In this document: in pieces, positions 59,246 to 64,000 of the stretch | Layout of the letters: every line of letters starts with the position of its first letter | How positions within the stretch are numbered: position 1 is the stretch's first letter | NCBI GenBank assembly: GCA_963834705.1 | Contig: CAWICV010000001.1 | Location: 496,001 to 560,000 of the forward strand | Direction of reading: 5' to 3' | Source: RYN-230 sp963834705 | GTDB taxonomy: Bacteria; Actinomycetota; Actinomycetes; Streptosporangiales; Streptosporangiaceae | Length of the DNA stretch: 64,000 bases | Translations under genes and position numbers: made by a program | The notes under the pieces: generated by a model | Told to the model about the DNA's origin: nothing | The model's database searches: none | The model's input: the letters and a program-made list of their open reading frames with translations, nothing else

Positions 59246-60253
59246 GTGGCATCATTGACACAGTGCAGGACAAAACTGCCAAGCTCGGCTGGCATCCAGC
59301 CGCCGCACCCGGTCGCGGTCGTGGTCTACGACCGGGTGGCGCTGATGGAGCTGGGCGTGGCCTGTGACATCTTCGGCGGCGAGTTCACCACCGCCGGCGG
59401 GACGCCGCTCTACCAGCTCACGGTGTGCGGCGCCGAGCCGTGGGTCAGCACCGATGCCGGGTTCGCCATTCAGGTCCCCGATCGGCTGGACGCGCTGCAC
59501 ACCGCGCGGACCGTGATCGTGCCGCCCACCGACCGGCCCGGCCAGGTCCCCATGGCCGTGCTCGACGCGCTGCGCGCGGCCCGGGCCCGGCACTGCCGCA
59601 TCGTCTCGCTGTGCACCGGCTCGTTCGTGCTGGCCGAGGCGGGCATCCTGGACGGGCACACGGCGACCACGCACTGGGCGGAGTGCGCCGAGCTGGCCCG
59701 CCGCTACCCGCGGGTCTCGGTCAACCCCGGGGTCCTGTACACCGACGAAACCGACCTGCTCACCTCGGCGGGCAGCGCGGCCAGCCTGGACCTGTGCCTG
59801 CACGTGGTGCGGCGCGACTACGGCACCGAGATCGCCACGCAGATCGCCCGGGATCTGGTCGTCCCGCTCCACCGGGCGGGCGGCCAGGCCCAGTACATCG
59901 ACACCCCGCTGCCCGAACTGGACGACGGCAACCTGTTCGCCGACACGGTCAGCTGGCTGCAGGCCCACCTGGACCAGCCGGTGACCGTCAACGACCTGGC
60001 CGCCCGCGCGGCGATGAGCTCGCGCACGTTCGCCCGCCGGTTCCTGGCCAGCACCGGGACCACGCCGTACCAGTGGATCCTGCGGGAGCGGATCCGGCTG
60101 GCCCAGCGGCTGCTGGAGAGCAGCGACCTTCCGGTCGAGGCGGTGGCCCACAAGAGCGGCCTGCGCACCGCCAGCAACCTGCGCAAGCACTTCGGCCGGT
60201 CGCTGCGCACCACTCCGCACGCCTACCGGCGTACGTTTCGGGCCGCGTCCTAG
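59246..60253 (+). CDS. GlxA-type regulator (DJ-1/PfpI fused to AraC HTH)
   Basis: A 335-residue regulator. The N-terminal DJ-1/PfpI domain (HPVAVVVYDRVALMELGVACDIFGGEF; VSLCTGSFVLAEAGILDGHTATTHW) holds a likely nucleophile-elbow Cys. The C-terminal AraC domain has two helix-turn-helices (VNDLAARAAMSSRTFARRF and VEAVAHKSGLRTASNLRKHFG). It probably regulates genes in response to a small metabolite. GTG 59246 or TTG 59255 could be the start. Confidence 0.86.
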   Translation: MASLTQCRTKLPSSAGIQPPHPVAVVVYDRVALMELGVACDIFGGEFTTAGGTPLYQLTVCGAEPWVSTDAGFAIQVPDRLDALHTARTVIVPPTDRPGQVPMAVLDALRAARARHCRIVSLCTGSFVLAEAGILDGHTATTHWAECAELARRYPRVSVNPGVLYTDETDLLTSAGSAASLDLCLHVVRRDYGTEIATQIARDLVVPLHRAGGQAQYIDTPLPELDDGNLFADTVSWLQAHLDQPVTVNDLAARAAMSSRTFARRFLASTGTTPYQWILRERIRLAQRLLESSDLPVEAVAHKSGLRTASNLRKHFGRSLRTTPHAYRRTFRAAS

Positions 60254-60397
60254 AGCCGCATTATGCGGGGCACCGGGCCAAACGCGCCGTGCTGGGAATC
60301 AGCGCCGTCCCAGCACCGTGGGTCACCGTCGCTACGCCCTGGTGCGGATGGTCTCGACGCGGGTGCCGTGCGCTGGGCGGGCGTGGTCATAAACTTC

Positions 60398-61189
60398 CTA
60401 CTCCAGGAAGCCGCGCAGCAGGGCGGCCGTGCCGTCCAGGTGCTCGGCGATGGCGCGCTGCGCCGCGCCGGGGTCGCCGGCCAGGATGGCCGCCACGATC
60501 GCGGTGTGCTGCGCGGTGGTGTGGTCGATGTTGCGCTGCAGCACCGGGATCGCGTTCAGCAGGTCGTTGAGCCGCATCCGGGCGTCCGCGCAGGCCGCGG
60601 CGAGCAGGCTGGACCCGGTGAGTTCCGCGATGGACAGGTGGAACAGGGTGTCCATCCGCCGGTACTCCTCCGGGCTGGCCGCGTTGAGCGCGGCCAGCCG
60701 GGACCGCAGGACCTCCCCCGGCCCGCGGTCGGCCGGCCGCGCGGCCACCGCCTGGGCCAGCACGTGCCCCGCGCCGGTTTCCACCGCCAGCCGGAACGTC
60801 AGCGCGTCGTTGATCTTGTCTGCGTCCTCGACCGCGATGCGGCGCAGCTCGGCCCGGCTGGGCGCGGGCGGGGTGGTGATGACGAACGTGCCGCCGAACC
60901 GGCCGCGGCGGGATTCCACGTAGCCGGCCAGCTGCAGCGCCCGGATGGCCTCACGCAGCGTGATCCGGCTGACGCCGAGCAGCCCGGCCAGCTCACGCTC
61001 GGCGGGGAACCGCTCACCGGGCGCCACCACGCCCAGCTTGATCACGCTGAGCAGCCGCTCGACGGTCTCCTCGAACGCGTTCTGCGCCCGGACCGGCCCG
61101 AGCACAGCCATCAGCTCCAGCCCGGATGACGGCCCAGTGATCTGGGGAATTCTGGCTGTAGGTCTTGACATCGCCGCTGCTCTATCCAT
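60398..61189 (-). CDS. FadR/GntR-family regulator
   Basis: A 263-residue regulator. The N-terminal winged HTH (AERELAGLLGVSRITLREAIRALQLAGYVESRRGRFGGTF) is followed by an FCD helical ligand domain (FRLAVETGAGHVLAQ and DTLFHLSIAELTGSSLLAAACADARMRLNDLLNAIPVLQ). The start is uncertain: ATG 61189 or ATG 61171, neither with a strong ribosome binding site. It is divergent from the permease, with an operator-like inverted repeat between. The 144 bases upstream of its stop hold nothing recognisable. Confidence 0.86.
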   Translation of the reverse strand: MDRAAAMSRPTARIPQITGPSSGLELMAVLGPVRAQNAFEETVERLLSVIKLGVVAPGERFPAERELAGLLGVSRITLREAIRALQLAGYVESRRGRFGGTFVITTPPAPSRAELRRIAVEDADKINDALTFRLAVETGAGHVLAQAVAARPADRGPGEVLRSRLAALNAASPEEYRRMDTLFHLSIAELTGSSLLAAACADARMRLNDLLNAIPVLQRNIDHTTAQHTAIVAAILAGDPGAAQRAIAEHLDGTAALLRGFLE

Positions 61190-61191
61190 CA

Positions 61192-61211
61192 ATGGTCGGA
61201 TAATAAACCAT
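61192..61211. promoter_or_regulatory. Operator-like inverted repeat between the FadR-type gene and the permease
   Basis: ATGGT and ACCAT lie in perfect inversion around ten bases (CGGATAATAA), a typical FadR/GntR site. It overlaps a GATAAT-like -10 for the permease and TATTAT on the other strand, so binding would affect both promoters. Confidence 0.5.
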
Positions 61212-61234
61212 TTGCTCTTCGAAGGAGCAGCGTG

Positions 61235-62764
61235 ATGGCGGTCAACGAGCAAGCGGCACCGCTCAGCGAAGACGAGCAAGCCCTGCACCAGATGGGCTAC
61301 GCGCAGGAGCTGCGCCGCCGGATGTCCGGGTTCTCCAACTTCGCCGTCTCGTTCACGATCATCTCGATCCTGTCCGGCTGCCTCACCCTGTACGGGTTCG
61401 GCATGGCCACCGGCGGCCCGGTCGTCATCGTCTGGGGCTGGCTGTTCGTCGGCGTGATGACCCTGTTCGTCGGGCTGGCCATGGCCGAGGTCTGCTCCAG
61501 CTACCCGACCGCGGGCGGCCTGTACTACTGGTCGGCCAAGCTGGCCCCAAAGCACGGTCCGGCCTGGTCCTGGTTCACCGGCTGGTTCAACTTCCTCGGC
61601 CAGGTCGCGGTGACCGCGGGCATCGACTTCGGCGCGGCGTTCTTCATCAACGCGTTCGGCGCGCTGGTGTGGGGCTGGAGCACCGCGCACTCGGTGACGA
61701 TCCTGATCTACGCGATCGTGCTGCTGGTGCACGGCCTGCTGAACCAGTTCGGCATCCGGCTGGTCGCGCTGCTCAACGACGTCAGCGTGTGGTGGCACAT
61801 CCTCGGCGTGCTGCTCATCGTCGCGGTGCTGATCTTCGTACCGTCGCACCACCAGTCGGCCAGCTTCGTGTTCGGGCACTTCGTCAACGACACCGGGCTC
61901 AAGATCGCCCCGATCTACATCGTGCTGATCGGCCTGCTGCTGGCCCAGTACACGTTCACCGGCTACGACGCGTCCGCGCACATGACCGAGGAGACGCACA
62001 GCGCCGCCCGCAGCGGCCCGCGCGGCATCGTGATGTCGATCTTCGTCTCGCTGATCGCCGGCTGGGTGCTGCTGATCGGGATCACGTTCGCCATCCAGCA
62101 CTACGAAGCGACGCGCACCTCGGCCACCGGGGTGCCGCCCGCCCAGATCTTCATCGACGCCGCCGGGACGGGCTGGGCCAAGTTCCTGCTGCTGGTGATC
62201 ATCGGCGCCCAGCTGTTCTGCGGCATGTCCTCGGTCACCGCCAACTCCCGGATGATCTACGCGTTCTCCCGGGACGGCGCGCTGCCCGCGTCCGGCGTCT
62301 GGCACACCGTCAACAAGCGGACCCGCACCCCGACCAACGCGATCTGGCTGGCCGCGGCGGGCGCGCTCATCCTGGGGCTGCCCTACCTGTGGAACAGCAC
62401 CGCGTACGCGGCGGTCACCTCGATCGCGGTCATCGGCCTGTACATCGCGTACGTGATCCCGACCTTCCTGCGGCTGCGCCAAGGCGATAACTTCCAGCGC
62501 GGCCCGTGGCACCTGGGCCGGTGGAGCAAGGTGGTCGGCATCATCGCGGTCACCTGGGTGGCCATCATCACGATCCTGTTCATGCTGCCGCAGGTCGGCC
62601 CGATCACCTGGACCACGTTCAACTACGCCGTGTTCGCCGTTGTTGCTGTGATCGGCTTCGCGGGCATCTACTGGCTGGTGTCGGCGCGCAACTGGTTCAC
62701 CGGGCCCCGGGTCCAGGGCACACCGGAGGAACTGGCCGCGATCGAGGAAGAGCTGGCCGGCTGA
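61235..62764 (+). CDS. APC-superfamily amino acid/amine permease
   Basis: A 509-residue transporter with about 12 membrane helices. The first helix region is FAVSFTIISILSGCLTLYGFGMATGGPVVIVWGW, and PTAGGLYYW near residue 91 and YTFTGYDASAHMTEETHSAA near 243 are typical of the amino acid/GABA/ethanolamine permease group. GAAGGAG precedes ATG 61235 (GTG 61232 is also possible). With the ligase downstream, an amine substrate such as ethanolamine, putrescine or GABA is likely. Confidence 0.9.
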   Translation: MAVNEQAAPLSEDEQALHQMGYAQELRRRMSGFSNFAVSFTIISILSGCLTLYGFGMATGGPVVIVWGWLFVGVMTLFVGLAMAEVCSSYPTAGGLYYWSAKLAPKHGPAWSWFTGWFNFLGQVAVTAGIDFGAAFFINAFGALVWGWSTAHSVTILIYAIVLLVHGLLNQFGIRLVALLNDVSVWWHILGVLLIVAVLIFVPSHHQSASFVFGHFVNDTGLKIAPIYIVLIGLLLAQYTFTGYDASAHMTEETHSAARSGPRGIVMSIFVSLIAGWVLLIGITFAIQHYEATRTSATGVPPAQIFIDAAGTGWAKFLLLVIIGAQLFCGMSSVTANSRMIYAFSRDGALPASGVWHTVNKRTRTPTNAIWLAAAGALILGLPYLWNSTAYAAVTSIAVIGLYIAYVIPTFLRLRQGDNFQRGPWHLGRWSKVVGIIAVTWVAIITILFMLPQVGPITWTTFNYAVFAVVAVIGFAGIYWLVSARNWFTGPRVQGTPEELAAIEEELAG

Positions 62765-62786
62765 GCGGGCACGGGACTGGAGGCTC

Positions 62787-64000
62787 ATGGAGAAGCAGCG
62801 CGGAGCGACCCCGCATAGCCGGCGGCGCGGGATGCTCACCCTGGAGCGGCTCCGCGTGGAGGTGAGTGAGGGCAACATCGACACCGTGGTGGTCGCCTTC
62901 ACCGACATGCAGGGGCGGCTGGCCGGCAAGCGGCTCGACGCCGGTTACTTCCTGGACGACGTGGCCGGGCACGTCATCGAGGGGTGCAACTACCTGCTCG
63001 CGGTGGACGTGGAGATGAACACCGTGGACGGGTACGCGATGTCCTCGTGGGAGAGCGGCTACGGCGACTTCGTCCTGGCGCCGGACATGTCCACGCTGCG
63101 CCGGGTGCCCTGGCAGCCGGCCACCGCGATGGTGCTGGCCGACCTGACCTGGCACGACGGCGCCCCGGTGGTGGCCTCGCCGCGGCAGATCCTCAAGGCG
63201 CAGACCGGCCGGCTGGCCGAGCGCGGGCTGACCGCGCTGGCCGGCACCGAGCTCGAGTTCATCGTGTACCGCGACTCGTACGAGCAGGCGCAGGCGGCCA
63301 GCTACCGCGAGCTGACCCCGGCCAACAGCTACAACGTGGACTACTCGATCCTGGGCACGGCCCGGATCGAGCCGCTGCTGCGCCGGCTGCGCAGCGGCAT
63401 GTCCGGGGCCGGGCTGCAGGTGGAGTCGGCCAAGGGCGAGTGCAACCTGGGCCAGCAGGAGATCGCGTTCCGCTACGCCGAGGCCGTCACCACGTGCGAC
63501 AACCACTCGATCTACAAGACCGGCGCCAAGGAGATCGCGGACCAGGAGGGCATGAGCCTCACGTTCATGGCCAAGCCGAACGCCCGTGAGGGCAACTCCT
63601 GCCACATCCACCTCTCGGTCCGCGCGGCCGACGGCACGCCGGTGATGGCCGGCGACGGGCCGCACGGCCTGTCCCCGTTCGGCGAGCACTTCATCGCCGG
63701 CCAGCTGGCCGCGCTGACCGAGCTGTCGCTGAGCTACGCGCCGAACATCAACTCCTACAAGCGGTACGTGCCGGGCAGTTTCGCGCCCACCGCGGTCCGC
63801 TGGGGTGTGGACAACCGCACCTGCGCGCTGCGGCTGGTCGGGCACGGCCCGGCGCTCCGGGTGGAGAACCGGGTGCCGGGCGGCGATGTCAACCCGTACC
63901 TGGCCGTCGCGGGGATGATCGCGGCCGGGCTGTATGGCGTGGACCACGAGCTGCCGCTCGAGCCGGCCTGCACCGGCAACGCCTATACCGACCCGGGCAG
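62787..64000 (+). CDS. Glutamine-synthetase-like ligase (GS family, amine glutamylation), cut by right edge
   Basis: Starts at ATG 62787 with GGAGG close upstream and runs through 404 codons without a stop. It shows a glutamine synthetase fold: TDMQGRLAGKRLDAGYF, GTELEFIVYRD, ESAKGECNLGQQEIAFRYAEA, DNHSIYKTGAKEIAD, CHIHLSV and NSYKRYVPGSFAPTAVRWG. Such GS-like proteins next to an amine permease and FadR regulator gamma-glutamylate ethanolamine or polyamines. The C-terminal end is beyond the window. Confidence 0.88.
   Translation, partial: MEKQRGATPHSRRRGMLTLERLRVEVSEGNIDTVVVAFTDMQGRLAGKRLDAGYFLDDVAGHVIEGCNYLLAVDVEMNTVDGYAMSSWESGYGDFVLAPDMSTLRRVPWQPATAMVLADLTWHDGAPVVASPRQILKAQTGRLAERGLTALAGTELEFIVYRDSYEQAQAASYRELTPANSYNVDYSILGTARIEPLLRRLRSGMSGAGLQVESAKGECNLGQQEIAFRYAEAVTTCDNHSIYKTGAKEIADQEGMSLTFMAKPNAREGNSCHIHLSVRAADGTPVMAGDGPHGLSPFGEHFIAGQLAALTELSLSYAPNINSYKRYVPGSFAPTAVRWGVDNRTCALRLVGHGPALRVENRVPGGDVNPYLAVAGMIAAGLYGVDHELPLEPACTGNAYTDPG

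Noticed and set aside
60398..62929. 843-codon open frame on the minus strand over the permease gene
   Set aside because: Only the first 792 bases from its 3' end are the FadR-type gene; the upstream extension is Asp/Arg/His-rich antisense sequence.

Overview
The window is very GC-rich, with G/C-rich third codon positions, frequent GTG starts and GGAGG-type ribosome binding sites. It carries actinobacterial hallmarks: an actinobacterial Vms1-like release factor (acVLRF1), a SufR-led suf operon with SufU, a DUF222/HNH protein, and red-type RuBisCO with CbbX. The source is most likely a high-GC actinomycete of the Streptosporangiales or a related order; the genus cannot be fixed from sequence alone. 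All functions below are read from protein motifs and gene order; no database search was run.

Layout. 1-10 kb is a selenium region: the start of selA runs off the left edge, followed by small unknown genes, an APC permease, a frameshifted acetyltransferase, a secreted beta-helix protein, tRNA-Sec (anticodon UCA), an acyl-CoA ligase, selD and fdhD. Together selA, tRNA-Sec, selD and fdhD point to a selenocysteine formate dehydrogenase outside the window. 9.9-12.7 kb is an ABC importer operon of the sulfonate/taurine/nitrate type. 12.9-21.7 kb holds a lipoprotein, a GH15 glycosidase coupled to a sulfotransferase-like protein, an ABC exporter, an enoyl-CoA hydratase, a small HTH protein, an ABC-F ATPase and acVLRF1. 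21.7-30.1 kb is a Calvin-cycle region: LysR regulator, RuBisCO large and small subunits, a disrupted cbbX, then DoxX, a D,D-carboxypeptidase, a histidine kinase with a frameshifted response regulator, and phosphoribulokinase.

30.3-42.2 kb is the most unusual part: nine tightly packed plus-strand genes encoding a small EACC1-like protein, a CHAT caspase-like protease, GrpE, an Hsp70 without a helical lid, an 876-residue fibronectin-III-like protein, a zinc-ribbon GTPase, a large GTPase-associated (GAP1-like) protein, a membrane zinc-ribbon GTPase and a 35-residue membrane peptide. It resembles predicted NTP-dependent conflict systems of multicellular bacteria, but the complete combination with a private Hsp70/GrpE pair looks like a distinct, probably untested version.

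42.2-48.9 kb is a complete suf Fe-S assembly operon (sufR-B-D-Rieske-C-S-U-T) with a likely SufR operator over the sufR start. 49-60 kb is a mixed set of single enzymes and regulators, including a frameshifted phosphotransferase, an HNH/DUF222 protein, an ECF sigma/anti-sigma pair and a chimeric sigma-factor remnant. 60.4-64 kb begins an amine-utilisation cluster: a FadR-type regulator divergent from a permease and a glutamine-synthetase-like ligase cut by the right edge.

Three genes (acetyltransferase, response regulator, phosphotransferase) each look broken by a single-base shift, and cbbX is split at a G-rich repeat element that also occurs at two other places. These could be real decay or homopolymer sequencing errors; reads over the four sites would decide.
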